A stretch of DNA of 64,000 nt from Karstenula rhodostoma CBS 690.94 (GCA_010093485.1 MU001495.1:806001-870000); one strand, 5' to 3'; shown: positions 1 through 12,260, numbered from the stretch's first letter. The notes: generated from the letters alone by a model not told the origin. Numbers and translations are program-made.

Positions 1-1351
1 GAGGATCTCGCTGGGGTCCATGGTGGGCGGATCGTCGCTGTCCTCACTTGCACTGTCTGAATGCTCGGTGTTGCTGCTGCCCTCGTTTGCGTCGTCGCTC
101 ATGTTCTCGTCTTCGTCGTCGTCGGCTTCGTCTTGGAGTAGGATGAACTTGCCTTCCAATACGCGGTATAGTTTCAGCGGATCAAAGGGTCTTCGAGCAC
201 GGTACACGAAGCTCCCGATACCGTATCTGATGACAACCTATCAGCAACGTATGCCAACTGAAGCATTGGAGCTAAAACTCACTCCAGTGTCTCCGGCTTC
301 GGCGCCACGCGTTTCTTCCCATGTACATCCATCACAGTCATCTCGTGCAAGCTCCTCAACCACCCGGGACTCGCCACCGCCTCTGCAAAGTCGAACCGCC
401 CCGTGTTCAGCATCTCCTTGACGTCGACCTTGGAGTACCTGGCCTCAAGGACTTTTGCCGTGGGATTCAGCGTCTTGACGTACGCACGCACGCGCCCTAG
501 CGTTTTCCGGTCTACCATGTCGACCTTGTTCACGATGACGACGTTCGCGAACTCGAGCTGGTCGGCGAACAGGTCGGAGATGGTGCGCTGGTCTTCCTCA
601 GGGACATCGTCTTTGCCGAAACGGTCTTGTAGGAACTCGGCGGTGTCGAATTCTGCGAAGAAGCGGAAGGCGTCGACCACGGTGACCATGGTATCGACGG
701 TGGCGATGGATTTGAGGCCGCCGATTTTAGCGCTGCGCATTATTAGAGAAGCGTAGGCGGAGGGGGAGTGGGGAGGTGGAGGGGACGTACACTTGCAAAA
801 AGGTCTCGCGCTCTTCCGTCTCCATGCCCTCCGCGTCCACCATTGCCTCGGTCAGCTCCGCTGTGAACGTCTCCGCAACCTGTTGTGGCTCGCTAATGCC
901 CGAGCTCTCGATGACCACATGATCAAAGCCCTGCTCGCTCCACGCCAGCCGCGCGAGCTCAGTGAGCAAATCCTCGCGCAGCGTGCAGCAGATGCAGCCA
1001 TTTTGCATCTGTATGACTTTCTCCTTGATGACGCGCTGCGAGGCGTCATCACCGCTTCTCATCTTCGAGGAGTTAGAGGCTCGGGTAATGAGGTTACCGT
1101 CGACGTTGACGGCGGCCATGTCGTTGACAATGACGGCGATGCGCAGGCCGTGGTGGGGAGACTGGAGGATGTGCCTTAGCAAGGTTGTCTTCCCGCTCCC
1201 CTGTTGCCATATCGTTAGTCCATTGACCCTATAATCTCATTGTCAAACGATAGTCATAGCCCAGTCTACTCACAAGAAAGCCTGAAAGCACCGTCACGGG
1301 AAGCGGCTTCTTCTTGCCCACCCTAAGCACTTTCTGCTTCGACGCAGCCAT
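1..1351 (-). CDS. CobW/ZNG1-type GTPase (COG0523), 3' end off the window
   Basis: G3E-family P-loop GTPase of the CobW/ZNG1 group; known members deliver zinc or other metals to client enzymes. Exons read 1351-1274, 1200-791, 732-283 and 226 to the window edge, all joining in phase, giving at least 388 residues. Visible motifs: Walker A GFLGSGKTT (residues 24-32, split by intron 1), the metal-binding GCICC (94-98), SSGISEP (125-131), NKVD guanine specificity motif (231-234), and the C-terminal CobW signature [14 protein letters not shown] in exon 4. An acidic, serine-rich stretch follows ([10 protein letters not shown]). The start is the only ATG before the P-loop in frame. The client metal or protein cannot be told from the sequence; the family call is secure, the zinc role is inference from ZNG1 homologues. 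The stop codon lies outside the window. Confidence 0.93.
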
Positions 1352-1870
1352 GTTGCCTTGCAAGAAAAGAACAAAAATATCTGATACACTGCAGAGTAGA
1401 GAACGTAGAAGCTCATCACAGAGCGCAATTTTCAAAGTCGACATTTATGTCTCATCTATGTGTGGAGTGGCCATTGAGCACCTCGATGGTGGCCGCGCAT
1501 CATCGGGAAATGGGTGCGTCTTATTGGCGGAGAAGACGTCAGACGTTGCAGAGCGCACAGCGAGCTACCTGCTGGAACTGCAAAATCATTTCTTGGAGTA
1601 AGATTTGGAGGAAAAGGAGCGCTTCAGTGGGCGTGGAAGCATCGTGTGCACTGCGGAGGTTCCGCGCCACACGGTGGTGATGCAGCGTGTGTCCCTAATC
1701 TCGCTACAGCGATGTTTGTAAATACTGTTAGTCTGGCGCTAACAGAGGTAGTGGTTCTGGCGTCGCGAAGGGTAGTGGTATTATTACGTGTAAGTGTGTT
1801 GTATGTATTGCTGCTTTCTATCATGAGTCATCAACCAGCTCGGGTATCGTTTGGCGGGTACGCACTGCTT
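1352..1870. other. intergenic, no gene seen
   Basis: Between the divergent start of the CobW-like gene and the stop of the farnesyl diphosphate synthase gene. Only short frames are present; it should hold the promoter of the former and the 3' UTR of the latter. Confidence 0.6.
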
Positions 1871-2967
1871 CTACTTGCTGCGCTTGTAAATCTTCTTGAG
1901 GAAAGCTTCAAAGATCTCCTTCTTCAAACCCTCGCTTTCGTCCACCTGCGCGATCTTGGCCCTCAAATCAGCCACGCGCTCCTCCTCCCACTGCTGGTAG
2001 AACTCAGCTAGCTTCAGCTCCTGGTAGAGCTCCTTGACCTTGGCCTCCTTTTGCGCATCCTTCCGGCCATAGTTTTCCTCGAGCACTTTTCGCTGCTCGG
2101 GAGTCACCTTCTTCAAAGCCTGGTTGACGACCCACGAGCACTTGTTGTCCTGAATATCGGTGCCAATCTTGCCGAGAACCTCAGGGTCGGCAAAAGCATC
2201 AAGGTAGTCATCTTGGGCCTGGAAGTACTCGCCCATGGGGATGAGAATGTCCAAGGAGGTCTGGAGGTTCTTAGGGGTAGCTGCGCCAATGTAGTGCAGA
2301 GCAAGGGCAACAGGAAGGTAGAAGGAATAGTAAGCGGTCTTGAAGATGACGATGAAGGAGAATTTGTCCAGGCTGAAGTTGTCGAGATCGACGTGGTCCT
2401 CGGGGGCAGTCAGCAGATCACACTGCTGGCCAAGCTCTGTCTGGAAGGTGACTTCGTGGAAGAGCTCGATCATGTCAACGTAGTTTTTGTGCTGGCGGAA
2501 GTGCTTCTTCAGGAGCACGTAGATGGCCGACTCAAGCATGAAAGCATCGTTGATGGCAACCATGCCAACACCGGGCTTGAGATACCAGCAAGGCTGTCCA
2601 CGGCGGGTCTTTGACGCATCCATGATGTCGTCTGAGACGAGAAAGAAGGCCTGGAGGAGCTCAATCATCCATCCGAGAAGGGCCGCCTGGAAGTAGTTCT
2701 CGGATGAGGGGTCAAGGGGCTTGTTGAGCAAGATGGACGAAGTGTCGACGACAGACATGCCGCGGTTGCACTTTCCGCCCACGGTGTTGTAGTCGAGCGA
2801 CTGAAGGCACGTGTAAGCTAGTGGGTGTCGGGAGCAGGGCCGTCTTCAAGTACCTGGGCGAACCAATCAAGGGGCTGCTGGGGCAGTTTGTAGCTTTTGG
2901 CGTGCTCAGCAACGTCGGCCGCAATGCGCGGCCACACGCTCTCAAACTCTTTCAGGGTGGTCGGCAT
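1871..2967 (-). CDS. ERG20: farnesyl diphosphate synthase
   Basis: Condenses dimethylallyl and isopentenyl diphosphate to geranyl and then farnesyl diphosphate, the branch point to sterols, dolichols, quinones and prenylated proteins. Exons 2967-2854 (38 codons) and 2800-1871; the 53-nt intron has a GTACTT donor and CAG acceptor and joins in phase 0, giving 347 residues, close to the 352 of yeast Erg20. The first aspartate-rich motif DDIMD is at 95-99, followed by the ASKTRRG substrate loop. The second, DDYLD, is at 235-239. GGKCNRG lies at 46-52 and the protein ends in KIYKRSK as fungal FPP synthases do. The residues before DDIMD (FFLVS) carry the bulky aromatics that limit chain length to C15. 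Head-to-head with the Cdc23 gene, 273 bp apart. Confidence 0.97.
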
Positions 2968-3240
2968 CTTGACGGGGGGATTGTTCACAAAACCGTATGA
3001 GGGAGACAGTCCAGGACAGAGCAGAGGCGCGGGTAGGAGCGGTCGAGGGGATGAGGGAATTTGGCGGGGGCGGTCCAAGGTTGTTCCTTCCCCGGCATTG
3101 TTTGTTGCCCCACTTCCTAAACAGGCACATGCCGAACCGGAGGCCAAGCATCACCACGCGCGTCCGCATCGCTCGACTTGTGCAAAACCGCGCTCACATC
3201 ACCTGAGACGCGCGCCGCATGCGACAATAGACACTGCGCA
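2968..3240. promoter_or_regulatory. shared divergent promoter region of ERG20 and CDC23
   Basis: 273 bp separate the two start codons, so both promoters and 5' UTRs must lie here or overlap the genes. I see no clear TATA box. The tract is GC-rich, as is common for housekeeping genes. Confidence 0.55.
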
Positions 3241-5279
3241 ATGGGCTCGCTGTCGCAGGCTGAGACGGCGCAGCTGAAGGCGCAGCTGCAGGATGCCGTG
3301 ACGTGCTGCTCCGACCGCGGCCTCTACCAGGCGGCGAAGTGGTACGCCGGGCGATGCGATGCCCCCATGGCCACTGACTGTGCTGATGCTCACCAGGGCT
3401 GCAGAGCTCCTCGGCTCGTTCCCGGAATCCGACGACGACGATGCCCTCACCGACGTGGACTCGCCCATGTCGGACGCGCCGCCGCACACGCCCAGCGCCG
3501 TGCCCCGGGACGCGACCGAAGTGCGCCTCGAAGCCCGTGAGACGCACAAGTACCTCCTGGCAAAGTCCTTCTTCGACTGCCGTGAATACGACCGCTGTGC
3601 CGCCGTCTTCCTCCCCAGCGCCCTGCCCAAGGGCTCCGTCATCAGCACTTCTTCGCCCTCGGCCAAACCGAAAGCCAAAGGCAAGGCTAAGCAGGGCACC
3701 CCAACCAGACCGAAGAGCTCCCGCGGGTGGGTGCACGCGCTCAGCCAAAAATCGCTGTTTCTGGCGCTGTATGCGAAGTACCTTGCGGGCGAGCGGCGCG
3801 TGAACGAGGACAGCGAGGTCATCCTGGGCCCAAGGGACGGCGGTGTCGTGAACAAGGAGCTACAGGGAATATCGACGGTGCTGGAGGAATGGTTCAGCAA
3901 TCTCCCGTCCAGTGGCAGGCAGCCGCAGGGCTGGCTCGAGTACTTGTACGGCATCGTCTTGGCCAAGGGCAAGAACGAGAGCCTCGCCAAGGACTACTTC
4001 ATCCAGAGCGTGACCTACTACACGTTCAATTGGGCAGCCTGGCAAGAGCTCACCAGCCTCCTGGGAACCGCCGAAGAGGTAAGCACCAAACAGTTCAAAC
4101 AACACGGGAGCTGACCTTCGCCAGCTGGACGAGATTGTCCCGCGTCTGCCACAGAATCTCATGGCCTTCATTTTCCACGTGACCGCATCGCAAGAGCTGT
4201 ATCGCGCCGACGAACAGGTCCACGAGTCTCTGACGAACATACTCAACATCTTCCCGACGTCCGCTTTCCTCCAATCGCAACGTGGACTGCTGTACTACCA
4301 CACCAAAGAGTTCGAGTCCGCGGGAAACGTCTTTTCGGATATACTGCTGGCTGAGCCGCACCGTCTCGATCATCTTGACAATTATTCCAACATCCTCTAC
4401 GTAATGGGTGAGCGGTCGAAACTCGCCTTCTTGGCTCAGCTTGCATCCAACACCGACAAGTTTCGCCCAGAAACCTGCTGTGTTATTGGGAACTACTACT
4501 CTTTGAAGTCGGACCACGAGAAAGCCATCATGTATTTCAGAAGAGCGCTGGTCCTCGACAGAACCTTTTTATCGGCATGGACGTTGATGGGTCACGAATT
4601 TGTCGAAATGAAGAACACCCACGCCGCTATCGATTCTTACAGACGTGCTGTGGATGTCAACCGCAAAGACTACCGCGCCTGGTACGGCCTGGGTCATACT
4701 TATGAGTTGCTGGAAATGCACTCTTACGCTCTTTTCTACCACCAGCGCGCCACGGCCCTACGGCCTTTCGACCCAAAAATGTGGATGGCTGTTGGGCAAT
4801 GTTTCGGCAGAGTGGGGAAAATCACAAATGGCATCCGGGCGTACAAGCGCGCCTTGGTAGCTGGATCTTTCTACGATGCAGGGGCGGGCTCATCCTTCGG
4901 CTCTGGCGACATGTCTGCGCTTGGCGGGGGGATCCTCGATCCCGAGGTTCTCTATCAAATCGCACTACTTTACGAGCGCCTTCACGATATGCAGGAGTGT
5001 GCTGCATACATGGAGCTTGTTCTTGCGCAGGAGGAAGGGTCCGATTACGACGAGTCGAATCCCGATGCGGGTGGCGGCGTGGGCGTTACGGCTACGACGA
5101 GCAAAGCGCGGTTGTGGTTAGCGCGCTGGGAGTACATGCGCGGGGTGTACCAAAGGGCCATGGAGCTCGCGAACGAGCTGTGCCAGGATGGCGTGGAGGT
5201 TGAGGACGCGAAGGCGCTTGTCAGAGACATCCGCGCCAGGATGGAAAGAGGGAAGCACGATGAGTTGGACACACCGTGA
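3241..5279 (+). CDS. CDC23: anaphase-promoting complex subunit Cdc23/APC8
   Basis: TPR scaffold subunit of the APC/C ubiquitin ligase, acting in the nucleus at mitosis. Exons 3241-3341, 3397-4078 and 4125-5279 join in phase and encode 645 residues. The N-terminus (DRGLYQAAKWAAELL) is the conserved start of fungal APC8; intron 1 splits the Trp codon. Exon 3 holds the TPR array: helical repeats such as RPETCCVIGNYYSLKSDHEK, LSAWTLMGHEFVEMKNTHAA and YRAWYGLGHTYELLEMHSYA follow one another at about 34-residue spacing. A low-complexity Lys/Ser linker (KPKAKGKAKQGTPTRPKSS) sits near residues 105-125, and an acidic insertion (PESDDDDALTD) near residue 42. The C-terminal tail after the last TPR is charged. 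Housekeeping gene with GC-rich third positions. Confidence 0.95.
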
Positions 5280-6583
5280 GGGGGGGAGGGTGCGTCGCGA
5301 CTGCGCAAGCATTGCCAATGGCGTCCAGGTATGATACCCGTTATGTTCAACCACCAAAAATGATTTCACATCATCTGCGCGCGTCAACCTATTCCTAATC
5401 CCCACAACCGCCTTCCCTTTGCGACGACGTGCTCGGGTTGAACCCAGTGTAGCGTCCTGCACTCGGAGATTTCCATTCCGAGTGGGGGAGGGGCGTGTTG
5501 GTGGCTGATGTCCTGGGGCCTAACCGAAAACCACATGGCTTTGCGGGGGTGAGCGAGGCTTGGCCCAAAAATCGTGGGCCGACCTATGTACAGACTCATG
5601 TATGCGAGGGTCGGCATGGACATTGGGGAGGGTGAGAGTCATGTGGAATTGGACCCGTCAAGTTCCAACCTTGGCGGTACTTTTGGTGTCAATACTGGCA
5701 AAGCGAACAACCCGTAGACTCACACGACTCACAGCAAAAGCAATGCGACCTTTCCACCGAGATTGGCTGGCCAAGTGGCATTTGTAACGTTCAGCGGCAG
5801 GAGAACGCCGCTCAAGTTGGCCTATGCTTATCATCACCCCTTGCTTTCCACTGCATCCTCTTTCAGTAATGCATGCGCAAAGCGGTATCTTCATGCTCTG
5901 TATCAAGACATTACACTATTTTTCGGGACTGTTATCCCGGCCCTCGATATCCTCGCAGCGTGGTTTATGCAGGGGATTGTTCGGCTGCGCTCCGCGGACT
6001 TGAGGAATACTTGCGCTTCGCCGCCTCACTTTATCACGACTACTACTGAGAGGCGTCGAAAAGCAAGCTAGAGCGAATTTCATGCTCGTTCTCAAGGTTT
6101 TCATGACTACTACTTTAGAGCGATGTCGTCCCGATTACCGTCCAGGGTACCAACGGCACACAACTGGTCGCAGATTAACTGTGTGAATTCGCCGGTCAGC
6201 CAACATTGTTCCCACCACATATCAAGGGTACCATTTCCGTCACATTAACGTTGTCGCCCGTGCTCAGGGGATTGACCGTCTGTGCGCACCCCAAAGGATC
6301 ATGCACGTGCGCCATATCAGGTAACGATGGCCATTCATCGTCACCGCATGGTCTTAGCGCGGTTCCCATACCATGGCATCGAAGATAACCTCCCGCGCGG
6401 ACGGGTGGTCGGCGCCCTTTAGACGACGGACGCAACCGCTGTCGACTTTCGTGATCTTCGACTTGTCGTATTCAAGGCGCCCCGTGGGCAACGGCGGTCT
6501 ATCACTCGTTGTTTGCATCTCGGTCAGTAATGGGAGGATTATATCTTGAGGGTTTAGTGTCGGGGAGAGACACTGGCACTGGC
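5280..6583. other. intergenic, no gene seen
   Basis: About 1.3 kb with only short unsupported frames on both strands and no consensus intron linking them. It contains the Cdc23 3' UTR and the promoter of the next gene. Confidence 0.55.
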
Positions 6584-7909
6584 ATGGAGGCCTACGGCTT
6601 CAATACCATGCGCGTGAAGCAAAAAGACTTCCTCGTACGTCATTGCAGCGGCCAGGATGTTCGGATTGACTCAACTAACTTCCCACAGCCCGTCATATGG
6701 TCCATGATAGGCTTCTCATTCATCTTCATCGCCCTCCGCTACTGGACCCGCTGGCGCACCTTCGGTCGCTTCTTCGCAGACGACATCTTCGCACTGCTCG
6801 CCTGGCTCTCCGCCGTCGCCATGGGCGCCGTAGCGATCTGGATGGTCGACGGCATGTGTGTGTGATCCCTTCTCTTACCTCCCCACCGCACCGTCCCTTC
6901 CCGTACCATAACCTAACCCCCACAGACTGGACCATGAATCTCGCCCTTGCACCCATGGACTCCGCATCCTTCGACCCCTCCCTCCTCAAATACATCCGGC
7001 ACTACTCCTACGGCGCAAACATTAGCTATATGCTAATGTACACATCCCTGTGGAGCGTCAAGCTCTCCTTCCTGCTGTTCTTCTATCGGCTCGGCCCGCG
7101 GCTTATCACGGGGATCAAGTGGCACTGGTGGAGCGTCACTGTCATCAGCATGACGGCGTATGCAGCGACGTTCGCGACGTACCCGTACATGTGCAGTTTC
7201 GGGACGTACGAGCAGATCATGACGCCGTACTGTACGGCGGAGCAGAGCATGAGCTTTGTGAATCTGAAGGTCAACGTGGGGTTGGATGTGGTCAGTGATG
7301 TGCTGAGTATGTTTGACGACCTCCTTTCTCTCTTTGCGAAGCGTAGGCTACAAGGAATGTCAGGCGGAGGAAGCTAACAAGTGCTCCACGGCAGTCATGA
7401 CGATCCCGCTCAACATCCTCTGGCGCTCGCGCATCCCGCGCCGCCAGTCCTTCGCTCTCGGCGGCGTCTTCTCCCTCGTCCTCGTCACCATCACTTTCGC
7501 CGTCGTACGCGCCGCCGTCTCCACCGTCGGCGTGACTAAGCAAATGGATTCGCCGTGGGTGCTGGTCTGGAGCGCGGCCGAGGCTAACATCGCGATTGTG
7601 GTGGCGTGCATTGGATCGTTTCGGATGCTGTTTGTGCAAAATCGGAGGGTGGAGGGGGTGCGACGGGGGGAGATTGATGTGAGGGGTTTGAGGAGGAGGG
7701 TAAATAAGAGCACGACGATGGAGGGGGGGCAAAGTGTAGAGGAGATGGCGAGTGTGGGGGGCAGCGTGGAGTGGGGGGGGATGGGGGCGGTAGAGAGCAC
7801 GGTGAGGAGTGGTACGTTGGCGGATCAAAGTACGATGCACAGTACGCTAGTGACTGAAACTACTATGACGAGCTCAGCAAGTGGGTGGAGGACGACTTCA
7901 AGGACGTGA
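6584..7909 (+). CDS. fungal rhodopsin-domain integral membrane protein
   Basis: Multi-pass membrane protein of the fungal-specific rhodopsin-like family (the Pth11-related superfamily); function unknown, probably plasma membrane. Exons 6584-6634, 6689-6857, 6926-7306 and 7395-7909 all join in phase to give 371 residues. Family marks: the first helix PVIWSMIGFSFIFIALRYWT followed by RWRTFGRFFADDIFALLAW with the near-invariant DD; a second-loop cysteine pattern (YPYMCSFG, TPYCTAEQ); and the VGLDVVSDVLIMTIPLNILW helix leading into RSRIPRRQ. The cytoplasmic tail is Ser/Thr- and Gly-rich and lacks conserved residues. Upstream in-frame ATGs at 6509 and 6530 exist; 6584 was chosen because it leaves the short extracellular N-terminus usual in the family. 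A second member of this superfamily lies at 56.4-57.7 kb. Confidence 0.85.
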
Positions 7910-8403
7910 ACATGTTGAGCTTGGGTTGAGAATGGGAACTTGTGACTTTTGGGGTGGGGTTGGGCGGCGCTTGGATTAGGTTCGGTTTGATCTGGAGTTC
8001 TCGGTCTGAACGCAAGGACGCTATATACCACTGGGACTCGCAGTACGCGTTTTTTCTTTTTGTTTTCCTAGAGTAGATGGGTATTCATACGCACGCTCTA
8101 TATATCTGATCATAAACTTTGGTTTTATGATGGTGGTTCGTTGTCTGAGTATTTCATAACAGAGACTCGCTCACAATCCCAGTGCACCCATTTTGTCAGT
8201 ATCCGAAACTGCTGGGCACCTGATTGAGCGGAGCCCACGGGGAGAGAAGCGGTATCAACTTCCGTCGAGGCTCACGGCACTGGGAGAGATTCAGTTGTAC
8301 CACAACGGACCAATCCCAAGCACGTGTTTTTCCTAGATAGTTGATGTAAAATCGCAGGATGCCATCTTGATTATACTTTGGAGCGTAGTGCAGTCCCGCC
8401 CAC

Positions 8404-9093
8404 CTACAAAGCGATACCATACCCCATCTCCCCCCACACATCCTCCAGCGGACGCGGAAACATCTCACTGTAATCATCATGGAAAACAGGACCACGAAAC
8501 TGAAACCCTACCGGCTCTGCATCCTCATCGGAAGACTCTGCGTCCTCCATGTCCTCGTCAAGGGATTCCGCATACTCCTCCAAATGCCCACGGTCACACA
8601 TGCACAACCCCTTATAGTGCCTCTGCACATCATCGCAAATCGTTCCAGTGTTATTATCATACGGCGTGCCCGGCAACCTCAAACCCTCACGCTCCCCTTC
8701 ACTACGCAAGGGGATACTAGTCAGCGGCACCGCGAAGCGCACCTTCTTTTCCTCCCTGTAGACCTTCGGCTCGATGACGGCCGTGACAACAGGATGGACG
8801 AAACACGCCTTCTTCGCCTTGCGGCTGCAGCTCACGGGGTCTGAGCTTGTGTGCGCGGCGGTCGAGGAGAGCGAGGACGCGGATGACGAAGGCGGGAACA
8901 CGGGCGATGGAGAGGGCATCCGGAGCGTTAGACTGCGGTTGCGCCATGTGTTCAGGTACGTCGCGCTCCCGCGACGGATTCCGGTGAGGGAGGTAAGGTC
9001 CATGTTCTCTGATTTGAGGTTGAGACGCATGGAGTGGCGGCGATGACCCAGGCTGGGACGCTTGGTGGGGGGAGGATGTGTGTATAGGATCAT
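8404..9093 (-). CDS. hypothetical acidic protein with a possible PP1-docking motif
   Basis: Single-exon frame of 229 codons that I do not recognise. The N-terminal half is basic and serine-rich (SLTLRMPSPSPVFPPSSSAS). The middle has EEKKVRFAVPLTSIPLRSEG. The C-terminal third is strongly acidic (EYAESLDEDMEDAESSDEDA) and ends with an aromatic stretch, FHDDYSEMFPRPLEDVWGEM. KVRF matches the RVxF consensus for docking to type 1 protein phosphatase, but such short matches occur by chance. In-frame ATGs also occur at 9030 and 9003; the last (MDLTSLTG) may be the real start. Codon use looks coding (C/G-rich third positions in the 3' half). No membrane segment or signal peptide. Confidence 0.55.
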   Translation of the reverse strand: MILYTHPPPTKRPSLGHRRHSMRLNLKSENMDLTSLTGIRRGSATYLNTWRNRSLTLRMPSPSPVFPPSSSASSLSSTAAHTSSDPVSCSRKAKKACFVHPVVTAVIEPKVYREEKKVRFAVPLTSIPLRSEGEREGLRLPGTPYDNNTGTICDDVQRHYKGLCMCDRGHLEEYAESLDEDMEDAESSDEDAEPVGFQFRGPVFHDDYSEMFPRPLEDVWGEMGYGIAL

Positions 9094-10165
9094 ACTGCGA
9101 TGTTGGGAGTCGGTTGTTTTGGTGCTGCGATAGTCGTATGGTTGTGTTTGCTGAGAGGGAGCAAGTGATGTTGGGGAGGCCTATATCTGGTATAGCATAT
9201 GGGCTTTGTGAGACTCATAATGCGGATGGGGAATGAATTATTTGTTCTACTTGTATATATTGTGAGTGAACAATGTTCTTGCATCGGGATCTGTTGCTGT
9301 GCGTAGTCAAACTCCTGCGTTGATTATGGCCAATGCAGCTCTTTTTCTCGCTTGTAAGATGGTACTTTAGATTAACTACTCGAATACTAGACGCAAAGTG
9401 TGAATGTATATGAGAAGGCATCTTGAAGCAAACTTACGGAACGTGTTCTCCCCGATTTCCTAACATAAGATTAGCTTTTTTTTAGGGGTGAGGGCGGGGT
9501 TTTGCTAGAGTATGTTCTAGCAAAATAGAGATAAACATTTCACTGCTTTTCGGTGATACTGTAACATTGGTATGGATCTGGGAGTGGCCTGAAATGTGAT
9601 TAGCTCTTGTAACTTCAAGATGCGAACTGCTCAGGCGGTCTCCCTTCAATAGGACAAGGTGAAAACGCAAACAATCGCCTTTCCAGTGATTTTAGGTGGA
9701 ATACTTTTATTACATCGGTCGTCTATCTGCTCTGAGAACCTTTCCAGCATGGAACGCGTCTAGGGTTCACAGGTGTCCGAGGGTGTCAGGATTAGACGCT
9801 AACCCTGAATAGACCCATCAACTGATTGTAGGTACGCCATATGACTAGTGGTTCCGTGAATTTCTTTTCTTTACCAAACGTTGTTAAAGGCTGGGAACAC
9901 AAGGTAGGTGGATATACTAGTATAGTAGGAGCTGGTAACGTTGCGGGTGTTGCGAAAAATGCCCCGCGGGGTATAGGTGCGCTTAACTAGATCCAGGTTG
10001 TACATGTGGGCTCATTGGGCTGCTCCAGTTAGCGTCGCATGCGATTAGATCATAGATTAGTAAGAAATTTAAGTGTATATAGGTTCCAAAGCTTATGTGC
10101 ACCGACTTGCAGCAGTATCGAAAGCCTTTCCCGCCTTATAAACGCAACGCCAATACACTCCAAAC
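9094..10165. other. intergenic, AT-richer, no gene seen
   Basis: About 1.1 kb with many stops in all frames. The last 100-200 bp should be the promoter of the hydroxyproline dehydratase gene. No repeat or RNA gene was recognised. Confidence 0.55.
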
Positions 10166-11502
10166 ATGGACGCTGTCACCGCAGCACAGAGCGGAAACAT
10201 GCTTCTCACGTGCGTCAACATGCACACTACTGGCGAGCCTACTCGAATTAGTGCGTAAGACCAGGGTACAAGATGTTCCTGCTATAAATAATGTCTGAGA
10301 ACTCCAGACATTAGTATAAGCTAGAGCTAGAATATCTGATTCTACCTATTGCCCCTTGTTTTCACCTGTTTTACTGACTTTGTACCTTCCCTTCAGTCAT
10401 CTCTGGCTATCCTGATCTCAGCGGCACGCTGCTAGAACAACGAGCCGAAGCCAGAGCAAAGCACGATCATATACGCAAGCGTTTGATGTTGGAACCTGCC
10501 GGCCATGCAGACATGTACGGGGCGATATTGAGAAAAAAGACAGAACTCACTCAGTCTGGTGAAGCACACATAGGTGTGCTTTTTGTTACCAATGAAGATT
10601 ACAGCACGATGTGCGGACATGCAACTATCGCCCTAGGCCGATTACTTGTCGATACCCAGGATCTCAGTGTCTTCCCACGTCGGAAAGAAGTAAAATACGA
10701 CCCTCACACAAAAACGGCCGTTGTCAACCTCCATGCTCCGTGTGGACTCGTGCGAGTAACCGTTCCCACCACCGAAGACGGAACTCGATCTGATCCCTCA
10801 CGCCCGGTGACATTTGTCAATGTTCCATCTTTCGCCACGGGCAAAAATATCAAAGTAGATATATCTGGAGCCGATGGTTGGCCTGAACTGGGGCAGCGGG
10901 AACATGTCACTGTCTCGTTCTGCTATGGCGGGGCATTTACGTGTCTCGTTTCAGTAGAAGAGCTGGGATTCGACAATTTGAAGCAGCCGCTCAATCATGC
11001 AGCGCTGACCTTCGCCACTCGCAATCTGAAGAGCATTGTCAATGGTGATCCCCGCTACCAGAAGTACATGACCCACCCTGAACACGATGACCTCAGCTCG
11101 CTTTATACCCTCATCGTAGTGGACGAGAATCTTGGTTTGGCAATTGGCGATTCGAAAGGCGCAGAGACAGGCCTCTGCTATTTCGCCGATCAGCAGATCG
11201 ATCGCTCGCCAACTGGTAGTGCAACCGCCGCACGAGTAGCGTTTGCTTTCGCTGCCGGGGAGTTGTCTCTTGGGGAATCTTGGACTTATCATTCCTTGGT
11301 GTCGAATGCGTCGAACGGGCGAGGCGGGTTCGTGGGCACGGTCTTGGAAAGTATTCCCGAGTTGTATGATGAGGGGACGATGCTTGGTGAGCCGGTGCGC
11401 GTGCAGGTGGCAGGTCAGGCATTCTATGTTGGAACAAGCACTTACATCTCAGAAGATGAGGATCCGTTCGGCAGTGGTGGTTTCTTGTTCAACAGCCTGT
11501 AG
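10166..11502 (+). CDS. trans-3-hydroxy-L-proline dehydratase (proline racemase superfamily)
   Basis: Dehydrates trans-3-hydroxy-L-proline to pyrroline-2-carboxylate, a step in using collagen-type hydroxyproline. Exons 10166-10250 and 10397-11502 encode 396 residues; the 146-nt intron splits an Ile codon. Superfamily marks: N-terminal HTTGEPTR, then the first active-site motif MCGHATIALGR with Cys near residue 101. The second is DRSPTGSATAAR with Thr near residue 301. Racemases and epimerases have Cys at the second position (SPCGTG); the Cys/Thr pair is the known mark of the dehydratase, so I call dehydratase rather than racemase. Cytosolic, no signal peptide. No other hydroxyproline-catabolism gene is adjacent. 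Confidence 0.9.
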
Positions 11503-12260
11503 CGCATCCGTATGTCTTTTCTGTCCATAGGCCCCCTGGCTCATTTGGGCTGTCTCGCAATTCGAATGCAAGCGGACCGTTTCAAATTAAAAGCCAGCTG
11601 TTCATTACGAATGGTCTTCGTGGGTCTGATCGTGTTGAGTCAGGTAAGCATTCTGGAACGGGGTAGACTTCTTGATATAGAACCACGCTCAAGAACAACT
11701 TGGTCGCAGAAACCAGGAACTGGGTTTGGCCTGGAACACTTGAAGTGTACATCTTGCTTGCCGAATTTGGATTGGCATTGCTAAACTACCGCAGATACCT
11801 AAAAGCTTCGGAGTGATTTATGTTGAGAGTGGCAAAAGTCTCCGTGGGAGATCGTGGGACACAGCAAGCTTGGTGCCACGGACCTCATTCCCCGTAATTC
11901 GATTCGCGGAGCTCAATCCATGTCGTCTCCACTTATGCCTCGGGCCGTGCCATGATTGTGGGGAGAGAATCGCCTCAACGAGGCCTCCTCGATTTGTAAC
12001 CTTATAATGTCTTTTCCTAAATGCTGGACCCATGATATCCCCTCCGATCCCTCTTCTCATGTACACACTATGCGTCTCTCACATCGTTCAACAATCTAAA
12101 CTCTCGGAATGCTGTTGTAATTTATTTGCTAGTTATGAGCATTTCAAAAGCTCTTGCCACAGTCCGAGGCACTTCAAAGGCAATGACAGTCCTCCATCTT
12201 TGATGTCATCACCTATCTAACTCGAAAGATCGTGCGATCGCACTATCCATAAACTGGTTT
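11503..12260. other. intergenic, no gene seen
   Basis: Convergent 3' ends of the dehydratase and peroxidase genes. Only short frames; nothing recognised. Confidence 0.55.

Noticed and set aside
10166..11502. Proline racemase or 4-hydroxyproline epimerase
   Set aside because: The second catalytic residue is Thr, not Cys, which marks the dehydratase.
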